Assembly (NCBI GenBank): GCA_050305405.1
Contig: JBNLFG010000001.1
Span: forward strand, 310,001 to 374,000
Direction: 5' to 3'
Length of the DNA stretch: 64,000 bases
From: Desulfolinea sp050305405
GTDB taxonomy: Bacteria > Chloroflexota > Anaerolineae > Anaerolineales > Villigracilaceae
In this document: positions 8,075 through 16,545 of the stretch, piece by piece
How the letters are laid out: each line of letters opens with the position of its first letter
Position numbering within the stretch: position 1 is the stretch's first letter
Notes under the pieces: generated by a model
Told to the model about the DNA's origin: nothing
The model's database searches: none
The model's input: only the letters and a program-made list of their open reading frames with translations
Made by a program: the position numbers and the translations under genes

Positions 8075-8947
8075 TTATTTCGTTCCCAGCGTAAAAATCG
8101 TGACTTCCGGGCGGCAATTTATGCGTAGAGCAAACATACTCATCCCTACACCGCGATTGGTGTAAAGCTGCATCCCATTCACGTCATACCACCCCGAGGG
8201 GTAATCAGAGGCAAGATGCGGAGAAGCAAGAATTTTCTGCCCGGGCAAAACAATCTGTCCCCCATGCGAATGTCCCGAGAGCTGCAAATCAAAACGCTCC
8301 GATGCAGCGCTAAAGTTGGCAAAATCAGGTTCATGCACCAAGGCAATCGCAGCTCCAGTTTCAGGCAGGTTTTCCAGAACCATGCTCAAATTAGTAAGAT
8401 TTTCAGAAAAGTTATCAAGACCACAGAAATGCAGTTCAGCATTGTCGCGGGTCAATGAGAAAACGGCATTCGAGAGTTTCATCACCCCTGCCGCATCAAA
8501 TACCCGCTGAAGCGCCTGCGGATCAATCCAGTAATCGTGATTTCCCATCACAGCCAATGTCGTAATCGCAGGAGAAATGCGCCCCAATTGCGAGATCAAA
8601 GCCTGCACATAGGTTTCACGTCGTTTTGACTCAACCAGCTCACATAGAAAATCCCCCGTCAACACAACCAGGTCCGGTTCTCGCGCCAACACAGCATCTA
8701 CTACATGCGCCAGACGCGCGCCTGACATCCACCCGCCAAGATGAATATCACTAATTTGCGCTACGCGAAACCCTGAAAAAGCCGCGTCCATGCGCGGCAA
8801 GGTCAAGGGGATTTCTGTAATATCGAGCCAATCAGCCTTTGTTTGGTTGGCTCCCGGCAATTGATGCGCTCCCAAACCAACGTCACCAACATTGGTAAAG
8901 GAGCGCACCAGCTTGCCAAGTGCCGGAAAAGATTTATCCAACCGCAT
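8075..8947 (-). CDS. YkuE-like metallophosphoesterase
   Basis: This is a calcineurin-like metallophosphoesterase with the full set of dimetal motifs: SDIHLGG (Asp67, His69), GDF at about 98, GNHD at 135-138 and a C-terminal SGHSHGG. The layout resembles the YkuE group, which hydrolyses phosphodiesters or phosphomonoesters at the membrane; the substrate here is unknown. The 290-aa ORF overlaps the end of tal-pgi by 14 nt and is the last gene of the operon before a terminator. There is no clear signal peptide at the N-terminus, unlike some relatives. Confidence 0.87.
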   Translation of the reverse strand: MRLDKSFPALGKLVRSFTNVGDVGLGAHQLPGANQTKADWLDITEIPLTLPRMDAAFSGFRVAQISDIHLGGWMSGARLAHVVDAVLAREPDLVVLTGDFLCELVESKRRETYVQALISQLGRISPAITTLAVMGNHDYWIDPQALQRVFDAAGVMKLSNAVFSLTRDNAELHFCGLDNFSENLTNLSMVLENLPETGAAIALVHEPDFANFSAASERFDLQLSGHSHGGQIVLPGQKILASPHLASDYPSGWYDVNGMQLYTNRGVGMSMFALRINCRPEVTIFTLGTK

Positions 8948-11624
8948 CCAGTTCCCCCAAATAATTTATCGAAGTCACATGCAGACGCAACACACGGCGT
9001 CCAGACGCATCCAACGCGGCGTAATCACCCAAAGCCTGGGCTCGCTCCAGCGTACCAAAACTCATGCCCTGTGTGGGAATTTCAATGTCGCTCGCAGCAT
9101 CGGTCGTGATCTGGATAAACAGCCCATTATTCGCCCCACCCTTGTGCAACTGCCCGGTCGAATGCAGGAAACGCGGGCCAAAACCGAGCGTAGTCGTCAG
9201 TCCCGTTTTTTGCTGGATGGACAGGCGCAAGTTGTCGAGGACAGTTTGCATCTCGGCGTTCCGTGGCAGATAGGCGTGGATGGAAATATAGTCACTCGCC
9301 GACGCCTGCGCCAAAAACGCCTCGAACGCGGACTTTAGGCTTGTTCCCGTTATCTCGACATTGGCGTAGACCTTGGCAGCTTCCGTTTCCAAGAACGGCA
9401 TGCCTTCGTCCAGTGTGCCATTTTGATTATACGCAGCGATTTGCGCACGCGCCATAACCTTCGCTGATTCGACATTTGGCTGGTCGAAAGCGTTCACGCC
9501 GAGCAGATGACAGGCTATTGCCGTCGCATATTCCCAGCGGTAGAACTCTGTAAAGAGTGAATAGTGGTCAGAGGTCGGTATCTCGATCACGGGTCGCCCC
9601 GCTGCTCGAAGTAGAGCAATAAATTCATCGTGAGAGCCATCCTGACGGAGATAGACAAAGAGACGGTCGGCGCGATATTTCTTGGCATCCATAGCCGGCT
9701 CGCCTTCAATCGGCAAAATACCTTTGCCTTCCTTACCTGTCGACTCAGCAATAAGCTGTTCCGCCCAAGTGCCGAAGGTCGAAAAGGCATCATCGGTCAG
9801 GATGGTAACTTTGCCACGCCCAGCGAGAGCAGCTGTGCCCATCACAGCACCAAGTGCCGTCCCGCCATTGGCGCGGGCTGCACGGTTTAGGGCTTCGGTC
9901 AGGTCAACGCCCTGCAATGCGGCGGGAACCAGCCCAAAGGCGGTTAACGCCGAGTAGCGCCCACCAACATTCGAGTCAGCGCGGAATATTTTGCGGAAGC
10001 TTCGCTCCGTCGCCATTTTCTCCAAATTCGAGCCAGGATCGGTAATCGCAACGAAATGAGAGCCGTCCCCACCGCTCTGTTCCCAGAAGTAGTAGAAAGC
10101 GGACATGGTCTCTGCTGTGCCACCTGATTTACTGGCGACGATGTAGAGCGTTTCGCTCGGCGGGAAGTTGGCGGCGGTTTCGGCAACTTGCGCGGGGTCG
10201 GTCGAATCAAGAATAGAGAAGGTTTCGGGACTGATGTTGAAGGTACGAGCCATCACTTCGGGGCCAAGGGATGAGCCGCCCATGCCAAGTAAGAGTACCT
10301 TCTTGATACCAGCGGCTTTGACTTCTTGTGCGAAAACCGTCGCTTCTTCGGCGAGGTTACGCGAGGTTTCGGGGAGATCCAACCAACCGAGACGGATTTT
10401 GACTTCGGCTTGACCGTCGGGGTCATCTGTCCAGAGTGTGGCATCATGTTCTTGGATGCGTGTTGCAACGGAATCCGCTTCGAGTTGGGCAAGCGTCTCT
10501 TTGACGGAAGCCTGTAAAGGTCCGAGCTGCGCTACGGCGGCGGCACGCCGTTCATCCACTACATTCAAAAGGTCGGTGAAGGCATCCGCAAAAGATTTGA
10601 CGCCTGCATCTTCCAAATCCTGTGTAGCCTGTGCCAATGAGACTCCTGCGGTTTCAAGGTCGGCAAGGGCCTGGTGAGCAGCGTCGAGGTCGGCAGTCAG
10701 AGTTGCGGCAGCCGTACCATGCTCCTTGAAGGCTTCGAGCGTGGCAGGCGGAACGGTGTTGACGGTGGCCGGGCCGATCAACTCGTCGATGTAGAGCGTG
10801 TCGGGATAAGCGGGATCTTTGGTGCTGGTAGAGGCCCAGAGTGGGCGCTGGTAATTGGCGCGCGCAAGCTGGAGCTTGCCAAAGCGAACGTCGCTGGCAA
10901 CTTCCTGAAAGGCTTCGTAGGCGACTTTGGCGTTGGCGATGGCGATCTTGCCGCGTAGCGGAGAGTCGGCGGGAAGTTGTTTATCGATGATGGAGTCGAG
11001 ACGCGAAATGAAGAAAGATGCAACCGAGTGAACGTGCTCGATGCTGTCTTCACGCTTTTCAGCGAGGACACGGTCTTCGAGCCCCGAAAGATAGGCGTCC
11101 ATGACTTCACGGTAGCGCTCAACGGAAAAGATCAACGTGACATTGACATTGATACCTGCCGCGATAGTCTGGCGAATGGCAGGCAGTCCCGCTTTGGTGG
11201 CAGGAATTTTGATCATCAGGTTCGGGCGATTGACACGCTCCCAAAGCTCCTGTGCCTGTTTGACAGTGCCTTCGGTGTCGTTGGCGAGATAGGGGCTAAC
11301 TTCGAGTGAGACGTAGCCATCCTGCCCTTTGCTCTCTTCGTAGAGCGGCGTGAAAATATCGCAGGCTTCCTGAATATCTTCAACGGCGAGCTGCCAGAAG
11401 ATGGCTTCGGCATCCCAACCTGCCCATGCGAGCGGGATAAGCGCATCGTCGTAATCGTTCGTTTTGGCGATGGCGTTCTGGAAAATGCTTGGGTTGGATG
11501 TCACGCCGCGAATCTCGCCGCGTTCGATCATGGCGGCAAGTTCGCCGTTCTCCAGCAGTTTGCGTTGAATATTGTCGTACCAGATGGACTGGCCGAGGGA
11601 TGTTAATTCTTTAATGGGGTTCAT
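8934..11624 (-). CDS. Bifunctional transaldolase / glucose-6-phosphate isomerase
   Basis: This is a natural fusion of two sugar-phosphate enzymes in one 896-aa chain. The N-terminal third is a transaldolase, with GVTSNPSIFQ at 40-49 and the Schiff-base lysine Lys139 in NLMIKIPATKAG. The C-terminal half (from about residue 400) is a phosphoglucose isomerase with SIS-type sugar-binding motifs such as LLGMGGSSLGPEV. The two activities link the non-oxidative pentose phosphate pathway to fructose- and glucose-6-phosphate. The gene is downstream of tkt and rpiB and overlaps the phosphoesterase gene. Such fusions are known from Chloroflexota and some other bacteria. Confidence 0.93.
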   Translation of the reverse strand: MNPIKELTSLGQSIWYDNIQRKLLENGELAAMIERGEIRGVTSNPSIFQNAIAKTNDYDDALIPLAWAGWDAEAIFWQLAVEDIQEACDIFTPLYEESKGQDGYVSLEVSPYLANDTEGTVKQAQELWERVNRPNLMIKIPATKAGLPAIRQTIAAGINVNVTLIFSVERYREVMDAYLSGLEDRVLAEKREDSIEHVHSVASFFISRLDSIIDKQLPADSPLRGKIAIANAKVAYEAFQEVASDVRFGKLQLARANYQRPLWASTSTKDPAYPDTLYIDELIGPATVNTVPPATLEAFKEHGTAAATLTADLDAAHQALADLETAGVSLAQATQDLEDAGVKSFADAFTDLLNVVDERRAAAVAQLGPLQASVKETLAQLEADSVATRIQEHDATLWTDDPDGQAEVKIRLGWLDLPETSRNLAEEATVFAQEVKAAGIKKVLLLGMGGSSLGPEVMARTFNISPETFSILDSTDPAQVAETAANFPPSETLYIVASKSGGTAETMSAFYYFWEQSGGDGSHFVAITDPGSNLEKMATERSFRKIFRADSNVGGRYSALTAFGLVPAALQGVDLTEALNRAARANGGTALGAVMGTAALAGRGKVTILTDDAFSTFGTWAEQLIAESTGKEGKGILPIEGEPAMDAKKYRADRLFVYLRQDGSHDEFIALLRAAGRPVIEIPTSDHYSLFTEFYRWEYATAIACHLLGVNAFDQPNVESAKVMARAQIAAYNQNGTLDEGMPFLETEAAKVYANVEITGTSLKSAFEAFLAQASASDYISIHAYLPRNAEMQTVLDNLRLSIQQKTGLTTTLGFGPRFLHSTGQLHKGGANNGLFIQITTDAASDIEIPTQGMSFGTLERAQALGDYAALDASGRRVLRLHVTSINYLGELDAVG

Positions 11625-11639
11625 TTTTTACTCCTACAT

Positions 11640-11706
11640 AAAAAACCGCTAATCACGCCATTTTTCACAAATGGTTTAGCGCAGATTAGCGATGATTAGC
11701 GGTTTC
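11640..11706. repeat. Family C palindromic repeat in the rpiB-tal/pgi gap
   Basis: AACCGCTAATCA at the left end is complementary to TGATTAGCGGTT at the right end, with further GATTAGCG units in between. It sits inside the operon between rpiB and tal-pgi, so it is transcribed as part of the message. Confidence 0.7.
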
Positions 11707-11714
11707 AGAATTTA

Positions 11715-12167
11715 TTATCCTTCTAATTTTCTAACCTTCGCAACACGTCTTGCATGCCGTTCTTCGCCGGGATCATTCCCTACAAAGCGCGCGCCCAAAA
11801 AGGCGGCGACGATCTCTTTCGCAGGTTCGGGGCCAATAATGCGCGAACCGAGGCAGAGCACATTCATATCGTCGTGTTCAACGCCCTGATGCGCGGAATA
11901 GGTGTCGTGGCAAATGCCCGCGTAAACGCCCTTCATCTTGTTGGCAGCGATATTTGCACCTACACCAGAACCGCATAGCAAAACACCACGCTCGGCGTCG
12001 CTGTTCTGAATGGCGCGCCCCAGTTTTTCGGCATAATCAGGGTAATCGACACTCTCAGCGCTGTCCGTACCAAGATCAAGCGGTTCATGTCCCGCTGCAC
12101 GTACAGTGTCGATGACAGTCTCCTTTAACGGAAAACCACCGTGGTCACATGCAATTGCAATTTTCAT
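11715..12167 (-). CDS. rpiB: Ribose-5-phosphate isomerase B
   Basis: RpiB interconverts ribose-5-phosphate and ribulose-5-phosphate in the pentose phosphate pathway. The 150-aa protein has the family's ACDHGG start (residues 6-11), the catalytic Cys65 in LLCGSGVGANIAANK, and the DDMNVLCLGSR motif near residue 99-109. Its ATG overlaps the stop codon of the transketolase gene (TAATG), so the two are translationally coupled. The usual alternative, galactose-6-phosphate isomerase LacAB, is excluded by the context. Confidence 0.95.
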   Translation of the reverse strand: MKIAIACDHGGFPLKETVIDTVRAAGHEPLDLGTDSAESVDYPDYAEKLGRAIQNSDAERGVLLCGSGVGANIAANKMKGVYAGICHDTYSAHQGVEHDDMNVLCLGSRIIGPEPAKEIVAAFLGARFVGNDPGEERHARRVAKVRKLEG

Positions 12168-14149
12168 TACAGCAAATCCTTCACACGCACCACCACGTTC
12201 TCAACCGTGAAGCCGTATTCTTCAAAAATTCTCTCGGCAGGGGCAGATGCGCCATATTTTTCAATGGATAAAACGCCGCCCTGCGACCCGACATATTTCC
12301 ACCAACCTTGCGCGATGCCAGCTTCAACAGCAAAGCGTTTCACAAGTTGCGGCGGGAAAACGGACTCACGGTAGGCTTGCTCCTGTTTCTCGAAAATTTC
12401 GAGCGACGGGACAGAGACCACGCGCGCGGTCACACCTTCTTCAGCAAGTTTCTCAGCAGATTCAAGGATAAGGCTAACTTCCGAACCGGATGCCATCAAG
12501 ATAACATCAATCTCATCGCCGAAATCTTTGACGACATAAGCGCCCTTCTCCACGTGGACAGGCATATCCATTGTCGGTAAGTTTTGGCGAGTGAGCACCA
12601 ATGCCGTTGTACCGTGACGATTTTCGATAGCAGCTTTCCATGCCTGTGCGGTTTCATTCGCATCGGCAGGACGGATAACGGTCATCTCGGGGATGGCGCG
12701 TAAAGCCGCGAAATGCTCAATCGGCTGATGAGTGGGGCCATCTTCACCGACGCCGATACTGTCGTGGGTAAAGACCCAGATCGAGGGGTAATGGGAGAGG
12801 GCAGCCACGCGCAGTGCACCACGCATGTAATCAGAGAAAACAAGGAATGTCCCGCCGTAGGGGACAATGCCACCATGCACAGACATCGCATTGACGATCG
12901 CGCCCATCGCATGTTCGCGTACACCAAAGTGGAAGTTGCGCCCAGCTGGGGTTGTGGCGGAGAAGGCTTCGTAGCCATCCAGCCAGGTTTTATTCGATGG
13001 GGCTAAATCTGCCGAGCCGCCGATCAACTCGGGAATGACGGCAGCGAGAGCATTCAAGACCTTGCCCGAAGAAGCGCGTGTCGCCATACCTTTGGCATCA
13101 GCGGGGAAGACCGGAATTGAATCTTGCCAATTTTCGGGGAGTTCGCCACTCATACGGCGCAGAAGTTCGGCACCTTTGCTTGGCACGAGACGGACGTAGG
13201 CATCGCGGCGCATTTTCCAGTCGGCTTCGAGTTCACGCCCACGCGGGACAGCGGCACGATAGTGCTCGAGGACGTCATCGGCAATAGCGAAGCGTTCTGC
13301 TGGGTCGAATCCCATGTTCACTTTAGCGGCAGCAAGTTCCTCGTCCCCGAGCGGTGAGCCGTGTACACCGTGCGTATTCTGCTTGGTGGGGGCACCAAAT
13401 CCAATGATGGTGCGGCACATGATAATCGAGGGACGCGGATCACGTTTGGCTTCACGGATGGCGGCGTCGATAGCGTCCACGTCGTTCCCATCCGAAATTT
13501 TCTGGACATGCCAGCCATAGGCTTTAAAACGAGCAGCGCGATCTTCGGTAAAAGCAAGATCCGTCGAGCCATCAATCGAAATGTGGTTATCATCGTAAAG
13601 ATAGATAAGTTTGCCAAGTTTAAGCGTGCCAGCTAGGGAGGCAGCTTCGGATGCGATGCCTTCCATCAAGTCGCCGTCGGTGACGATGGCATAGACGTAG
13701 TGGTCGATGATGCGTTGTCCTGGCTGGTTGAATTGCGCGGCAAGATGCGCTTCGGCGATGGCAAATCCAACGCCATTCGCAAAGCCCATCCCGAGCGGCC
13801 CTGTGGTGACTTCCACGCCAACGGTATGCCCGTATTCGGGATGTCCGGGTGTAAGGCTGCCCCACTGCCGGAAATCCTTCAGGTCATCGAGGGAGAGCTC
13901 GTAGCCGGTCAGATGCAAAAGGGAATAGAGCAGGGTTGAGCCATGTCCGCCAGAAAGAACAAAGCGGTCGCGGTCGAACCAGTTGGGATTCTTGGGGTTG
14001 TGGCGCAGGTGACGCGTCCAGACGGTGTATGCCATCGCGGCAGCACCCATCGGAAGTCCCGGGTGCCCGGAGTTGGCTTGTTGAACAGCGTCGGCGCAAA
14101 GGAGACGCAAGGTATTAATAGCGCGGTTTTCGAGTGTTTCGTTTGTCAT
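12167..14149 (-). CDS. tkt: Transketolase
   Basis: Transketolase moves two-carbon units between sugar phosphates using thiamine diphosphate. The 660-aa protein has GHPGLPMG near residue 28, the cofactor-binding TDGDLMEG motif, and GVGEDGPTHQPIEH in the pyrimidine-binding domain. I chose the ATG at 14149, which has GAGG at the right distance; a TTG five codons earlier is the alternative and has no ribosome-binding site. It heads the tkt-rpiB-tal/pgi-phosphoesterase operon, which covers the non-oxidative pentose phosphate pathway apart from the epimerase. Confidence 0.95.
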   Translation of the reverse strand: MTNETLENRAINTLRLLCADAVQQANSGHPGLPMGAAAMAYTVWTRHLRHNPKNPNWFDRDRFVLSGGHGSTLLYSLLHLTGYELSLDDLKDFRQWGSLTPGHPEYGHTVGVEVTTGPLGMGFANGVGFAIAEAHLAAQFNQPGQRIIDHYVYAIVTDGDLMEGIASEAASLAGTLKLGKLIYLYDDNHISIDGSTDLAFTEDRAARFKAYGWHVQKISDGNDVDAIDAAIREAKRDPRPSIIMCRTIIGFGAPTKQNTHGVHGSPLGDEELAAAKVNMGFDPAERFAIADDVLEHYRAAVPRGRELEADWKMRRDAYVRLVPSKGAELLRRMSGELPENWQDSIPVFPADAKGMATRASSGKVLNALAAVIPELIGGSADLAPSNKTWLDGYEAFSATTPAGRNFHFGVREHAMGAIVNAMSVHGGIVPYGGTFLVFSDYMRGALRVAALSHYPSIWVFTHDSIGVGEDGPTHQPIEHFAALRAIPEMTVIRPADANETAQAWKAAIENRHGTTALVLTRQNLPTMDMPVHVEKGAYVVKDFGDEIDVILMASGSEVSLILESAEKLAEEGVTARVVSVPSLEIFEKQEQAYRESVFPPQLVKRFAVEAGIAQGWWKYVGSQGGVLSIEKYGASAPAERIFEEYGFTVENVVVRVKDLL

Positions 14150-14317
14150 AGGAGCCTCTGTCAATCACAAATTATGTGAATTAATAAGTTTTGATAATAG
14201 CCCTGCTATTTTACCATCGGGAAGCGGGAAGCAAGCCGAAGAGGGTGAAATGGTTTTTCTACTCTGGTCGAAATACGTTAGAATTATGCAAGTTAATTAA
14301 CCGATTTAGGAGGCATT

Positions 14318-15382
14318 ATGACCGACCAGAGTCTTTCAGATCAAGTAAAAAGCGATATTCAAAGTCTACAATCATCTTTACGTGAGTTGCAGGACGCGGT
14401 GCGCTTAAGCGATGTCCGCGACAGCGTGGAAGATTTACAAACATCTGTCAATGGGATGGATCAACGCATCCAATCCTTACGTGAACGTGGGTACGCTTTC
14501 GAGAAAGAGCTGGAGGGAAAAGCGGCAGATTTCGCCGAGCAATGGGCAGCCCTGGCCCCAAACATCCGCGCCCAAATAGAACGTGAAGCCCAAAGTCTGG
14601 AACGCTCTCTACGTCCACTAGAAACCCAGATTACAGCTGTAGCGACGAAACACGGCGCCCCGCTAGCCCTGAAACCACAAGTAGACCGATTGACATCACA
14701 GGTCGAGGCACTGAAAGGGCGCGCAGAAGCCGCAAAAAACAGTATCGGCGGAAGCTACGATCGCTTTGAGCAAAACGTTCAAAGCGTTGAAGCCCATCTT
14801 TCTAAACTCGAATGGATGCTCGCCGAATTAAGCGAAGCCTCCTTTGAACTGCTGGCTACCGAGTCGGGGGTCATGGCGGTCAAGGCGGTTTGGGCAAAAG
14901 ATGGCAAAGAACGCAAGAACGACCCAGAAGGTATTCTCTACCTGACCGATCAACGTCTGATCTTCGAACAAAAAGAAAAGATCGCCACAAAGAAAGTGCT
15001 CTTCGTAGCAACCGAGAAAAAGCTGGTACAGGAAAAGCTTTGGGAAACACCTGTCGCAACCATCGAAGAGGCCAAAGCCCGCAAAGAGGGCTTTATGAAT
15101 AAGGATGATTTCATCGACATCGCACTTGGAAGCGGTGCCCCGTACAATTCGCTGACGCTCCATATCTGGCAACCCGGCGATGACTGGCGCGCGCTTATCA
15201 ACCGTGCCAAAGCGAAAGAGTTCGATACGACACGTGCCATCGCGATTGACACAGCCGAAGCCGAAAAGGTCAAATCTGCGCCGACGCAATGCCCATCTTG
15301 CGGTGGTGCGATCAATCAAGTCGTGCTACGTGGTATGGACAGCATTACCTGCGAATTTTGTGGTAGTGTGATACGGCTGTAG
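14318..15382 (+). CDS. Coiled-coil protein with PH/GRAM-like segment and C-terminal zinc ribbon
   Basis: I do not recognise a named family for the whole 354-aa protein. Residues 1-170 are strongly heptad-like and charged, consistent with a long coiled coil. Residues about 175-305 contain an ILYLTDQRLIFEQKE segment that looks like the bacterial PH/GRAM fold, which can bind lipids or proteins. The last 30 residues form a CPSCGG...CEFCG zinc ribbon. There is no signal peptide or membrane segment, so it is probably cytoplasmic or peripheral. The start has a strong AGGAGG site. It stands alone between a divergent tkt operon and a terminator. Confidence 0.75.
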   Translation: MTDQSLSDQVKSDIQSLQSSLRELQDAVRLSDVRDSVEDLQTSVNGMDQRIQSLRERGYAFEKELEGKAADFAEQWAALAPNIRAQIEREAQSLERSLRPLETQITAVATKHGAPLALKPQVDRLTSQVEALKGRAEAAKNSIGGSYDRFEQNVQSVEAHLSKLEWMLAELSEASFELLATESGVMAVKAVWAKDGKERKNDPEGILYLTDQRLIFEQKEKIATKKVLFVATEKKLVQEKLWETPVATIEEAKARKEGFMNKDDFIDIALGSGAPYNSLTLHIWQPGDDWRALINRAKAKEFDTTRAIAIDTAEAEKVKSAPTQCPSCGGAINQVVLRGMDSITCEFCGSVIRL

Positions 15383-15449
15383 TTTTCGTCTAAGTATTTA
15401 TAAGCACGCTGTATAAAACATAGTTAGACAAAAACACAGATTTATGAAA

Positions 15450-15490
15450 CCAAAACGCCTTGCAAATTTCTGCAAGGCGTTCTTCATTAA
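15450..15490. terminator. Bidirectional terminator between convergent genes
   Basis: CGCCTTGCA (15456-15464) pairs with TGCAAGGCG (15471-15479). The T-rich flank is better on the minus strand (GTTTTGG) than on the plus strand. Confidence 0.65.
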
Positions 15491-15523
15491 ATTCAGAGTA
15501 ACTTTGCGAGGCAGATAGCCCGG

Positions 15524-16414
15524 TTACGCCGTCGTCACACCAAACTCCACTTCCGCATCGCGCATCGTGTTGAAGGCTTCAATTGAAACTTCGAGCATTT
15601 CCAGATCGGGTTCGTGAGTGGTGAGTAGTTGCAATGCCATATTCGGACGAATGAGTGCCTGCACGAATTTCGAGTCGAGGTGACCGGCTGTCCACTTGAT
15701 GTACTCGTAGGCAATTCCTGCCAAAACAGGCAAGAAGACAACACGACTAAGCAGGCGCACCCAGATCGTCATCGGCGGGAAGAGCGAGAAGACCAAAATA
15801 GAGACGACCACCAAGGTCAGCAAAAAGGCAGTGCCACAACGGGGATGTTCACGCGAATAGGTTGCGACGACTTCGGGAGTCATTTCTGCGCCATCTTCGA
15901 AGGCGTTGATGGTTTTATGCTCAGCACCGTGATAGCTGTAAACACGTTTGATATCGGGCATGAAGCCGATCAACCAGACGTAGAGCACGAGCAGCAACAA
16001 TCGGGTAGCACCTTCAAGAAAATTGCCTGCAAAAGAACCCCAGTTTAAGTATTTTTCAGCCAAGCCCCCAGCCGCAGCAGGTAACATAAAGAATAACCCG
16101 ACGCTAAACGAGAGAGAGATTGCCAGAGTCAGATAAAGCGCAGGGCCTTCGAGCTTTTCATCTTCGCCGGTTTGGGTGTTGGCAGAAATCGTCAAGGCGC
16201 GCATCCCCAAACCGAGCGCATCCCAGAGCAGCACCAAGCCGCGCAAGAAAGGGACCTTCGCAAGACCTGTTGTGTAGATACCAGTCAGCTTTTCGACGTG
16301 GAGTTGAATTTTCCCTTCGGGGTCACGCATGGCAATGGCGACGGCATTCCGCCCGCGCATCATCACACCTTCGATCACGGCTTGACCGCCGTATGAGATC
16401 AGTTTGTCTTCCAT
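15524..16414 (-). CDS. DUF1385 (YqhQ-like) membrane protein
   Basis: The 296-aa protein belongs to the DUF1385 family of integral membrane proteins. It opens with the family signature YGGQAVIEGVMMRG (residues 8-21) and has several hydrophobic segments, the PDIKRVYSYHGAEHKTINAFE region, and the HPRCGTAFL motif. The His, Glu and Cys residues in these motifs are conserved in the family and may form a metal site, but no activity is established. It lies alone between the coiled-coil gene and the peptidase gene, with a palindromic repeat upstream. Confidence 0.9.
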   Translation of the reverse strand: MEDKLISYGGQAVIEGVMMRGRNAVAIAMRDPEGKIQLHVEKLTGIYTTGLAKVPFLRGLVLLWDALGLGMRALTISANTQTGEDEKLEGPALYLTLAISLSFSVGLFFMLPAAAGGLAEKYLNWGSFAGNFLEGATRLLLLVLYVWLIGFMPDIKRVYSYHGAEHKTINAFEDGAEMTPEVVATYSREHPRCGTAFLLTLVVVSILVFSLFPPMTIWVRLLSRVVFLPVLAGIAYEYIKWTAGHLDSKFVQALIRPNMALQLLTTHEPDLEMLEVSIEAFNTMRDAEVEFGVTTA

Positions 16415-16430
16415 AAAATATTTTTACCTT

Positions 16431-16537
16431 TAAGATTCACCACAGAGTTCACAGCACTCTTCGAGTATGCTTCGCGAAGAGCACAGAGTTTTTTCTCAGT
16501 TTTTCTCTAAAACTCCGTGTTCTCTGTGGTTAAGAGA
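16431..16537. repeat. Family D palindromic intergenic repeat
   Basis: CACCACAGAGTTCACAG at the left and AACTCCGTGTTCTCTGTGGT at the right are roughly complementary, with an internal CTTCG.../CGAAG hairpin. It occupies nearly all of the gap between the DUF1385 gene and the end of the peptidase gene. Confidence 0.65.
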
Positions 16538-16545
16538 TTTTCAAA

